Shown in pieces: positions 1 to 6,372 of a stretch of 12,952 nt of DNA. Within the stretch, counting starts at the first letter, position 1; each line of letters starts with the position of its first letter. The notes under the pieces are model-generated. The model did no database searches and was not told the DNA's origin. It worked only from the letters and a program-made list of their open reading frames with translations. The stretch comes from Clostridia bacterium (GTDB lineage Bacteria > Bacillota > Clostridia > Christensenellales > UBA1242). The stretch is from NCBI GenBank assembly GCA_017616705.1, contig JAFZXQ010000018.1, forward strand, positions 1-12,952, given 5' to 3'. The position numbers and the translations under genes were made by a program.

Positions 1-102
1 ACCAAAAACATAGCCAGATAAAACATAAATAGCTATTGTTAATGCTGATAGAATTGATAATGTAATAATTGTTCCTTTGTTAACTTTTTTCTTTTGTTTC
101 AT
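1..102 (-). CDS. N-terminal fragment of a membrane-anchored protein, cut by the window edge
   Basis: The minus strand opens with ATG at 102-100 and stays open for 34 codons to the window edge. The product starts with a lysine-rich cytoplasmic end (MKQKKKVNKG), followed by one hydrophobic segment at about residues 11-34. This looks like a signal anchor or uncleaved signal peptide, so the body is probably extracytoplasmic. The start is well supported: a strong AAAGGAG lies 7 bases upstream, and the TAA of the preceding gene (117-115) overlaps it as TAAAGGAG. The gene is therefore almost certainly co-transcribed and possibly translationally coupled with the surface protein upstream. Too little is present to name a family; sortases, signal peptidases and other surface proteins can begin this way. 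Confidence 0.75.
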   Translation of the reverse strand, partial: MKQKKKVNKGTIITLSILSALTIAIYVLSGYVFG

Positions 103-114
103 TTTTTATCTCCT

Positions 115-927
115 TTATGGCTCATTTGGATTGCCATTTTCATTATCGTCTAAATAAGTTGGGTCATTTGAATTACTATTTTGATTATTATTTGTTGGAT
201 CATCATTTGTTGGATTATCATTATAAGTTAGATCATTTGGCTTATCTGAGTTATAAGTTGGGTCGTCTGAGTTTTCATTTTCTTCAATAGGCTCTTCCTC
301 AGAATAATCTGACTCATAATTTTCATCAGGTTCATCACTTAAATATTTTTCGCGCTCATTAAGTTCAGTTTCTTCATCAGGCTCATCATAAATAGGCTTG
401 TCGTTATAATAATCTTGATTTTCTTTAAGGTAAATCGTTTTTTTGGCAATAATGTTAATACCTTTTTTAACGGCAAGAGTGTAATACATATTTGGCGTTA
501 AGTGTTCAAAAACACCCTCAATTTCAACATTACTTTCTTCAATTTGTTCTTCGCGATTAGTAAAGTCATTATATAAAACAACTGTTAACCCTTCTTCATA
601 ATTTGAAAGAGTTAAATAATAGCTAACACAATCGCCATAAGCATAAACGTCATGAAAAGTTACGTTAACGTTATTGGTTATCAGCCCTAATCCCGCTGAG
701 CCCATTAAAACTGCTGAAAACATTACTGCAAAAGTTTTAAACATATTTGTTAATGACTTTGTTTTCTTTTCCCTTTTGCTTTCGCTCGGGGCAGTGTTTG
801 GTTTATATGCGCTATCGTGGGTTATCTTATTGCTTCCCCAAAAAACTTGATTTCCGCTAAACTTGTTTCCGGTTGCGGCGCTTGAGTTTTTTGGCGAGAT
901 ATCATTTGTTGAATTTATATAACTCAT
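115..927 (-). CDS. membrane-anchored surface protein with FN3-like domain and acidic DPTY-rich tail
   Basis: I place the start at ATG 927-925, giving 270 residues, rather than the TTG at 957, because a near-consensus promoter occupies 937-965 and would exclude the TTG from the mRNA. Residues 1-63 are polar and basic toward the end (KREKKTK) and are probably cytoplasmic. Residues 64-84 form one transmembrane segment. Residues 86-167 have the alternating pattern and the 'LTPNMYYTLAVKKG' strand typical of fibronectin type III or related Ig-like folds. Residues 170-270 are low-complexity and rich in Asp, Glu, Asn and Pro, with recurring DPTY/LTY/DDPT units, so probably disordered and exposed. There is no LPXTG motif. 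It is the first gene of a unit with the fragment at 1-102. The exact function is unknown; a surface or adhesion role is inference. An alternative start at the methionine just before the membrane segment lacks a well-spaced ribosome site. Confidence 0.8.
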   Translation of the reverse strand: MSYINSTNDISPKNSSAATGNKFSGNQVFWGSNKITHDSAYKPNTAPSESKREKKTKSLTNMFKTFAVMFSAVLMGSAGLGLITNNVNVTFHDVYAYGDCVSYYLTLSNYEEGLTVVLYNDFTNREEQIEESNVEIEGVFEHLTPNMYYTLAVKKGINIIAKKTIYLKENQDYYNDKPIYDEPDEETELNEREKYLSDEPDENYESDYSEEEPIEENENSDDPTYNSDKPNDLTYNDNPTNDDPTNNNQNSNSNDPTYLDDNENGNPNEP

Positions 928-936
928 ATTGACATG

Positions 937-965
937 AATATAGCATAAACAATGCAATTTGTCAA
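937..965 (-). promoter_or_regulatory. promoter of the FN3-like surface protein (leaderless geometry)
   Basis: Read on the minus strand, TTGACA (965-960) is followed by a 17-base spacer and TATATT (942-937). A TGC extends the -10 box. Transcription would start near 930, only about 3 bases before the ATG at 927, and no Shine-Dalgarno can fit. The match to the sigma-A consensus is visible directly; leaderless transcription is inferred from the spacing. Confidence 0.8.
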
Positions 966-977
966 ATTTGTCAAATT
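960..977. repeat. two tandem copies of TGTCAAATT overlapping the minus-strand -35 box
   Basis: TGTCAAATT occurs at 960-968 and again, directly abutting, at 969-977. The first copy contains the -35 hexamer of the minus-strand promoter and the second lies just upstream. It may be a short operator, a duplicated -35 element, or chance in AT-rich DNA. Confidence 0.5.
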
Positions 978-1018
978 TATAACAATAAATAAAAAAATAT
1001 AATTAATGAAAATTTGTT

Positions 1019-1046
1019 TTGAAAAATAAATACTTTTAGTTAAAAT
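1019..1046 (+). promoter_or_regulatory. promoter of the small membrane protein
   Basis: TTGAAA at 1019-1024 and TAAAAT at 1041-1046 are separated by 16 bases. The start point would be near 1053, giving a leader of about 23 bases that carries AGGAG at 1065-1069, 6 bases before ATG 1076. It is divergent from the minus-strand promoter at 937-965. Confidence 0.6.
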
Positions 1047-1075
1047 AATAGGGAACAAAAATTTAGGAGTTTATT

Positions 1076-1339
1076 ATGAGCGTAAAAAGTATTCTTTTGT
1101 CACTTTTATCATTAGTTTTGTTTTTAGGGTTTATTATTGGAATCGTATTTTTATTTAAAACGCAATTTATTTTAGGGTTTATTGGAATTTTCTTAGAAAT
1201 TATCCCTATTAAAATTCACCAAAAAGCCGTTGATGAAGCAAACGGGGGAATAGATAAAATTTTTGCTAAATATGTTGTTCCCGTTTTAGCATTAATTGGA
1301 ATTGTTTTTATAATTTTATTGTTTACTCTTTGGATGTAA
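1076..1339 (+). CDS. small three-helix membrane protein of unknown function
   Basis: The 87-residue product is nearly all hydrophobic. Segments at about 5-27, 30-47 and 65-86 look membrane-spanning. A short polar stretch between the second and third (KIHQKAVDEANGGIDKIFAK) probably forms a cytoplasmic loop. The start is supported by AGGAG 6 bases upstream. The gene has its own promoter and its own terminator (1346-1374), so it is a monocistronic unit between the divergent surface-protein genes and the ABC operon. I recognise no family. The short length and lack of charged residues within the helices argue against a transporter acting alone; a small accessory or structural membrane protein is the most that can be said. 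Confidence 0.75.
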   Translation: MSVKSILLSLLSLVLFLGFIIGIVFLFKTQFILGFIGIFLEIIPIKIHQKAVDEANGGIDKIFAKYVVPVLALIGIVFIILLFTLWM

Positions 1340-1345
1340 ACTTTT

Positions 1346-1374
1346 GCCTATCGCAAGATAGGCTTTATTTTTTT
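1346..1374 (+). terminator. Rho-independent terminator after the small membrane protein
   Basis: GCCTATC (1346-1352) and GATAGGC (1357-1363) form a perfect 7-base-pair stem closed by a GCAA tetraloop, followed by a T-rich run at 1364-1374. It begins 6 bases after the TAA at 1337-1339. Confidence 0.9.
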
Positions 1375-1445
1375 GCTTAAAAAATCATAAAACCCACTTT
1401 TTTATTGAAAAAACCTAATAAAAATAGATAATTGCGTCAAAAAAG

Positions 1446-1474
1446 TTGCTAATAAATATAAAAATAGATAAAAT
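1446..1474 (+). promoter_or_regulatory. probable promoter of the ABC operon
   Basis: TTGCTA at 1446-1451, a 17-base spacer and TAAAAT at 1469-1474. The -35 is weak (4 of 6 positions). The start point would be near 1481, giving a leader of about 26 bases with AGAGAGG at 1496-1502 before the GTG at 1507. Confidence 0.5.
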
Positions 1475-1506
1475 AAATATAGTAATTAATCAAATAGAGA
1501 GGAAAA

Positions 1507-3957
1507 GTGTTTCAAGTCATTTATTACTTAATCGGTTTAGTTGTTGCGGGCGGTGTTTTAGCACTTGGTCTTTTTTTGAATAAAAAATCTAATAGGGCAA
1601 TTAATATTGGCTTTAAACTTTTTTCATTATTGCTTGCGGCTTTCTTTATTGTTAGATATATGCTTGGGCCTGATGCTATTGCTGAAACGTTTAAACTTGA
1701 AAACACTATTTTTGATAACAAGGTTTTAAACTTCTTAGCAATAATTTTAGTTTGGTTTACTTACTCATCAAACCTATTGCTTGAACTATATGGATTTTTT
1801 AAAGTTAAAAGATTAAATGGATTTATTAAGTTTATCGCTTTCCCAATAGCAGTTTTAAACTTTATGTTAACAAGTTTTAATCTTTCTGTTATTTTAGGAA
1901 GCGGGGCTAGCGGTGTTTTCTCTTTAAGGGCAATAATTTTTGCTATTGAAATTGGCTTGGCGCTTGGGTATAGCGTTTTAATTTTTGTTTTAACAACTAG
2001 AAAAAGAGAAAAGAAAGAAGTTGAAGCAACAGATAATCAAGAGCAAGTAAATTTTGAAATTGAAAAGAAATACCAAAAGATAAGAAAGCAAGCAGCAACA
2101 AACTTTTCAGGCAAGGTTAAAAATTTATTTAGTGATATTTGGTTTGGGTTAACCGTTGCGTTTAGGGCTGTTGTTAGGTTTATAAAAAAATATTGGTTTA
2201 ATGTTTTTGCTGTTTTAGCTATTTTTATTAGCACAATGCCATCTTATATAATGCAATCAATATTTGGCTATGCACACCAAGTTTATAAATTGTTAGACTT
2301 TGAAATTCCGCATAGAATTATTCTTTATGCTGGGTTATTATTGCCATTTATTATTCATTATTCATTAAGAAGTAAAGATTATAATGAAAGAAAATTCTAT
2401 CTAATGTTCATTTGTTTAGGAACGCTTTTATCTTATTCATTTACTAAGAAGTTTGACGCTTTCCTTGACCCAACTTCATGGCCACTTCACCTTTGCAATA
2501 CTGCTATGTATATAATGCCATTAGTTTTAATCTTTAACATGAAGCGTTTGTTTTACTTTACTTATTTTATCAACGTTTTAGGCGCATTCTTTGCAATGCT
2601 TATGCCAAACTATTCAAGCGCATCAAACTTGTTTAGCCAATCAATTTTAAACTTCTATATTAACCATTATATTGCATTCTTTATGCCAATATTGTTTGTT
2701 TCGCTAGAAATGTTTACTCGCCCTAAACTAAAACAGTTTATTTATTCAATGATGTTCTTTGCTGGTTATTTTGTTGCCGTTATATTTATTAACGCATTGT
2801 TTACTGGGCTATTTGAAGCAGGGCTTGCTTCTCAAACAACTGACTATTTCTTTGTTAACAGCGACTTTATTGCTGACAAACTGGGGGAGTGGGCTGAGCG
2901 TCTTAGAGATATAACGGCGTCGTTTAGCGTAAACGGAATAACGCTAACATTTTATCCTGTTTATCAAGTTTTGTTCTTCCTTGCTTATGTTTTATTAGGG
3001 CTTGGCGTTTGGTTTGTTTATGAGCAGGGATATCAAATTGCAAATAGTGTTGCTGATATGTCAGTAAGAAAACAAAAAATAAAACTTGAGCAACTTGCAT
3101 TAATGACAAAAATGAATGGAAGGAGTTTAAATGAGCCAATGAATCCAGAAAATAAAAATAAACTAATTTTAAGAGATTTTACAAAACGCTATGGCAATAG
3201 TGAAGTTTTAGCGGTTGATAAAGCAAACCTTGAAGTTAAAGGTGGCGAAGTTTTTGGTTTCTTAGGACCAAATGGTGCAGGTAAATCAACAATTATTAAA
3301 ACCATTGTTGGAATTCAACCAATAACTAGTGGTGAGATTGAGGTTTGCGGGTATGATGTTAATTCTCAACCTGTTGAAGCAAAAAGATGCATTGGCTTTG
3401 TTCCTGACCACTATGCGCTTTATGAAAAATTAACAGGAAGGGAATATATTAACTATATTGCTGACCTTTATGGCGTTCCAGAGAAAGAGAGAAATGAAAG
3501 AATTGATGGTTTTGTTAAAAGGTTTGAGCTTGAAGGCGCTTTTGACAACCAAATGAAAACATATTCTCACGGAATGAAACAAAAAATTGCTATTATGGCT
3601 GCGCTTGTTCATGATCCTAAAGTATGGATTCTTGACGAGCCTTTAACCGGACTTGACCCTAATAGTATTTATCAAGTTAAAAAATGTATGGAAGATAGGG
3701 CTAAGGAAGGATATATTGTTTTCTTCTCAAGCCATATCATTGACGTTGTTGAAAAAATCTGCACGCGAATTGCGATAATCAAAAAAGGTCATATTATTGT
3801 GACCAAATCTGTTAAAGATATTGAAAAATCTGGCGTTAGCCTTGAAGAGTTTTATATGAACACTATTAATAACGCTGACGTTGAAGCAAAAAAGGCTGTG
3901 CCTGAAGAAAATGGCGAGCCAAAAGAAGAAAATAAAAAGAGCAAAAAAGCAAAATAA
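1507..3957 (+). CDS. YwaF/TMEM164-like polytopic membrane domain fused to an ABC transporter ATPase
   Basis: The 816-residue protein has three parts. Residues 1-165 carry about five membrane helices of no recognised family. After a charged linker, residues 225-520 form a second membrane block resembling the YwaF (TIGR02206)/TMEM164 family: WPLHLCN at 325-331 (Cys330), a later His387 in INHYIAFF, and evenly spaced helices. Residues 545-790 are a complete ABC ATPase: Walker A GPNGAGKST 587-595, Asp634 in the Q-loop position, signature SHGMKQ 687-692, Walker B ending in D710-E711, D-loop GLD 715-717, H-loop His743. A Lys/Glu-rich tail follows. The start is GTG, 4 bases after AGAGAGG. The permease gene follows 31 bases on, so this should power that exporter. 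The ATPase is certain; the YwaF assignment is by recalled motif. No frameshift is visible at the join. An internal start may release the ATPase (see 3118-3142). Confidence 0.9.
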   Translation: MFQVIYYLIGLVVAGGVLALGLFLNKKSNRAINIGFKLFSLLLAAFFIVRYMLGPDAIAETFKLENTIFDNKVLNFLAIILVWFTYSSNLLLELYGFFKVKRLNGFIKFIAFPIAVLNFMLTSFNLSVILGSGASGVFSLRAIIFAIEIGLALGYSVLIFVLTTRKREKKEVEATDNQEQVNFEIEKKYQKIRKQAATNFSGKVKNLFSDIWFGLTVAFRAVVRFIKKYWFNVFAVLAIFISTMPSYIMQSIFGYAHQVYKLLDFEIPHRIILYAGLLLPFIIHYSLRSKDYNERKFYLMFICLGTLLSYSFTKKFDAFLDPTSWPLHLCNTAMYIMPLVLIFNMKRLFYFTYFINVLGAFFAMLMPNYSSASNLFSQSILNFYINHYIAFFMPILFVSLEMFTRPKLKQFIYSMMFFAGYFVAVIFINALFTGLFEAGLASQTTDYFFVNSDFIADKLGEWAERLRDITASFSVNGITLTFYPVYQVLFFLAYVLLGLGVWFVYEQGYQIANSVADMSVRKQKIKLEQLALMTKMNGRSLNEPMNPENKNKLILRDFTKRYGNSEVLAVDKANLEVKGGEVFGFLGPNGAGKSTIIKTIVGIQPITSGEIEVCGYDVNSQPVEAKRCIGFVPDHYALYEKLTGREYINYIADLYGVPEKERNERIDGFVKRFELEGAFDNQMKTYSHGMKQKIAIMAALVHDPKVWILDEPLTGLDPNSIYQVKKCMEDRAKEGYIVFFSSHIIDVVEKICTRIAIIKKGHIIVTKSVKDIEKSGVSLEEFYMNTINNADVEAKKAVPEENGEPKEENKKSKKAK
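3118..3142 (+). promoter_or_regulatory. possible internal translation start for the stand-alone ABC ATPase
   Basis: Inside the fusion gene, GGAAGGAG (3118-3125) lies 5 bases before an out-of-frame ATG (3131). That ATG opens a three-codon minicistron, ATG AGC CAA TGA. Its TGA overlaps, as ATGA, the in-frame ATG at 3139-3141 (Met545), exactly where the ABC domain begins. Initiation or reinitiation here would make a 272-residue ATPase of normal length. The motif is seen; its use is inference. Confidence 0.4.
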
Positions 3958-3988
3958 TCTTTTATAAACATATACTAACTGGAGAAAT

Positions 3989-5704
3989 ATGGAAAAACAA
4001 AAGGAGAAAAAGCCAAACGGATTTAAAAACTTTTTTAAATCGTTAGGAAACAATTTTAAACTTTTAAACCCCCTTGTTATGATGCAACTTAAAGACAAGG
4101 TTGATTTTTCATATTTAAAAAGCAGAAAAAAGACTATTTTTAAAACTGTTTTCAGCGTTGCAACTTTTGTTTTGATAACGGCATTAATATATTTGTTATT
4201 TAATATTGTTGTTGGGCTTGGGCTGTTCTCTTTCTTACAAGTTTTAAACTTTAGGGTTTATTTAGTTTTAATGACAATATTATTTGGGCTATCGTTTTTG
4301 TCATGTTTGGTTAACGTAACCAAAACGCTTTATTTTGCTAAAGATAACCCTGTTTTGTTAACATTGCCTGTTACTAACGGAATGATTTTTAGTTCAAAAC
4401 TTATTGTTTGCTTTGTTTATGAACTCCTTAAAAATGTAACTTATATTTTGCCTTTCTTTATTGCTTATGGGCTAGTTATGAAACTTCCTGTTTGGTTCTA
4501 TTTATGGGCAATTTTATCTTTAATATTCTTTACAATAATTATTGTTGCAGTTTGCGGGTTGCTTTCAATTCCTGCAATGCTTGTTGCAATATTGTTTAAG
4601 AAGAATAGAGTTTTAGAAATTATAACCGTTATTGCTGTTATTGTTGGGGGCTCATATTTAGTTATAAAAACAATAAGCATGATCCCTGAAAATATTGACC
4701 TAGTTAGAGACTGGGGAAAGATTTATTGGGAAATTCAAGACTTTTTAATAAACTTTGAAAACAATACGATCATTATCAACTATATGCTTCAATTGTTTAC
4801 CGGAATGAGCTACGGAAGTTATATCTTTACACCGTTCTCAACAAGAAATTTACTAACATTTGTTAACTGTTTTGCAACAATTGTTGGCTGTTTGGTTTTT
4901 GTTTATTTACTATCAAAACCACTATTCTTAAAAATGGCAAGCAATCCATTTGAATATAGAAAGAAAGTTATTAAACATTTCGGCAAAAACAGAAAAATGA
5001 GGCCATTTAGTTCTGCTGTTGTTAGAAATTCTCAAATTATTTTCAGAACGAGCAACCTAATTTATAGCGTTTTAGCAACTGCCGTTATTTTGCCAATTGC
5101 TATCTTTCTTCAAAACAAGATTATTGCCGCAATGGATACCAGAATTTTAGGCAACTATATGGGCATTGCGTTTAATATTTTGATTATTCTTTTAATGACG
5201 TTATCAAGCAACGTTGCAATAGCAAGCACATTTAGCAAAGAGGGAAATTCCGCTTATTTGAACAAGGTTAACCCTGTTAAATATGTTGTTCCGCTAACCG
5301 GAAAAATTGTTTTAAACGCAATAATTTGTGTTGCTTCAATAATTGCTTCGGTTGTTATGATAACAATTTTTGCAAAACTAACTGTAATGCAAACAATTCT
5401 TCTTGCGCTTGCGTTAATTATGCTTTATTTAGCTCATTTATTATGGAGCGCTGAAATTGATATTATGAACCCTCAAAACAGGCTTTATCAAACAACGGGC
5501 GACGTTCATAAAAACCCTAATGAGAATAAGAGCACCATTATTGCATTTATTCTTTCAGCAGTTTTTGCCTTCGTTTGTTTCCTTTTGATGAGGGAAAATG
5601 TTAACGTTGTTTATTTAAAAATGTTCTTCATCTCTTTGATTTTACTAGGGGTAAGAACCTATTTATATCTAACTAAAATTAAGCTCTATTATAAGGAAAA
5701 GTAA
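3989..5704 (+). CDS. ABC exporter-type permease
   Basis: The 571-residue protein has a basic cytoplasmic N-terminus (about 50 residues) and about twelve membrane segments in two halves. Each half contains a similar cytoplasmic element: 'FAKDNPVLLTLPVTNGMIFSSKL' near residues 116-137 and 'FSKEGNSAYLNKVNPVKYVVPLTGKI' near 415-440. This repeated 'charged-residue, LP/NPV, hydrophobic' pattern, plus the later D-x-x-x-P and NPNE stretch at 491-512, is typical of the putative ABC exporter (ABC-2-like) permeases of Bacillota. It starts 31 bases after the ATPase fusion with GGAG 4 bases before the ATG, so it is the second gene of the operon and the obvious partner of the ATPase domain. The substrate cannot be read from sequence. 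Confidence is high for ABC permease, lower for the exact subfamily. Confidence 0.85.
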   Translation: MEKQKEKKPNGFKNFFKSLGNNFKLLNPLVMMQLKDKVDFSYLKSRKKTIFKTVFSVATFVLITALIYLLFNIVVGLGLFSFLQVLNFRVYLVLMTILFGLSFLSCLVNVTKTLYFAKDNPVLLTLPVTNGMIFSSKLIVCFVYELLKNVTYILPFFIAYGLVMKLPVWFYLWAILSLIFFTIIIVAVCGLLSIPAMLVAILFKKNRVLEIITVIAVIVGGSYLVIKTISMIPENIDLVRDWGKIYWEIQDFLINFENNTIIINYMLQLFTGMSYGSYIFTPFSTRNLLTFVNCFATIVGCLVFVYLLSKPLFLKMASNPFEYRKKVIKHFGKNRKMRPFSSAVVRNSQIIFRTSNLIYSVLATAVILPIAIFLQNKIIAAMDTRILGNYMGIAFNILIILLMTLSSNVAIASTFSKEGNSAYLNKVNPVKYVVPLTGKIVLNAIICVASIIASVVMITIFAKLTVMQTILLALALIMLYLAHLLWSAEIDIMNPQNRLYQTTGDVHKNPNENKSTIIAFILSAVFAFVCFLLMRENVNVVYLKMFFISLILLGVRTYLYLTKIKLYYKEK

Positions 5705-5723
5705 TTTAGATAAAGGAAAAAGC

Positions 5724-6242
5724 ATGAAAAAATCAACCGTTTTAATCATCTTCATAGTTTATGTTGCGTCTATTGTTTTAATAGGCTTTTTTGGCATGAC
5801 GGTTAAAGTTTATGACGAAATTAAATATGTTAAATCAATTCAAATGAGCGTTGAAGCGGAAGATGACGATATGTTTACCTTTACTTATGATGGAATTGAC
5901 GATTATACCAAAAACCCAAAATATACCCTTGTTGTTAACTTTTCAACAAAAGCAATTAGCGGAACATTCCTTAACGAACTTAATGAATATGAAACAAAGA
6001 ATTACTTGCCTTTAACCTTTATTCCGAAAGTAACTTATGACACTGGCGACGTTGCCGGAAATGCCGAGGCAATAAAATATACAATCAGCAACGAAAAACT
6101 TGTTGAAAGCGGAAAAATTGTTTTAGAGCAAAATGGAACAATGATGTGTTTTAAATCAGGCGTTGCCTTTTATGTTTATGTTAACCCTGTTTCTATGAGC
6201 GGAAGCGGAACAGGCGCTAATATTCACGTTTTCGTTTTATAA
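5724..6242 (+). CDS. single-pass extracytoplasmic protein, third gene of the ABC operon
   Basis: The 172-residue product begins with MKKS and a hydrophobic helix at about residues 5-27, with no lipobox cysteine, so it is probably a signal anchor with the rest outside the membrane. Residues 28-172 are rich in alternating Thr/Val/Tyr/Phe and look like a beta-sandwich; the C-terminus ends on a hydrophobic strand (NIHVFVL). It starts 19 bases after the permease stop with AAAGGA 6 bases before ATG, and a terminator follows at 6274, so it closes the operon. I recognise no family. By position it may be an accessory or substrate-handling subunit of the ABC exporter; that role is inference. Confidence 0.8.
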   Translation: MKKSTVLIIFIVYVASIVLIGFFGMTVKVYDEIKYVKSIQMSVEAEDDDMFTFTYDGIDDYTKNPKYTLVVNFSTKAISGTFLNELNEYETKNYLPLTFIPKVTYDTGDVAGNAEAIKYTISNEKLVESGKIVLEQNGTMMCFKSGVAFYVYVNPVSMSGSGTGANIHVFVL

Positions 6243-6273
6243 TCATTTATGATAATTAAAGAATAAAAATTTG

Positions 6274-6311
6274 AAGATAATGCCAAAATAAATTTGACAT
6301 TATCTTTTATT
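6274..6311 (+). terminator. terminator of the ABC operon
   Basis: AAGATAATG (6274-6282) pairs with CATTATCTT (6298-6306). After one mismatch the stem can continue through C-G and A-T pairs into the loop. A T-rich run follows and merges with the -35 box of the next promoter at 6314. Confidence 0.75.
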
Positions 6312-6313
6312 GT

Positions 6314-6342
6314 TTGACACAAAATTTTTAAAATGATATTAT
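6314..6342 (+). promoter_or_regulatory. promoter of the large lipoprotein
   Basis: Perfect TTGACA (6314-6319), 17-base spacer, TATTAT (6337-6342) with an extended TGA just upstream. The start would be near 6349. The leader of about 24 bases carries AAAGGAG at 6360-6366, 6 bases before ATG 6373. This is a strong consensus promoter placed directly behind a terminator. Confidence 0.85.
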
Positions 6343-6372
6343 CAAAGTATATAATATATAAAGGAGAAAAAA

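Noticed and set aside
928..957. Upstream TTG start that would add ten residues to the FN3-like protein
   Set aside because: It lies inside the -10 to -35 region of a near-consensus promoter and has no ribosome site.
1507..3957. Possibility that the fusion is a frameshift or missed stop joining two genes
   Set aside because: A single frame runs through without interruption, and the linker between the domains reads as normal charged coding sequence; only the internal start remains worth checking.
3727..4098. Antisense 123-codon open frame across the ATPase/permease junction
   Set aside because: It is the complement of two well-supported genes, is Phe-rich as expected for the reverse of Lys-rich coding DNA, and has no promoter or ribosome site.
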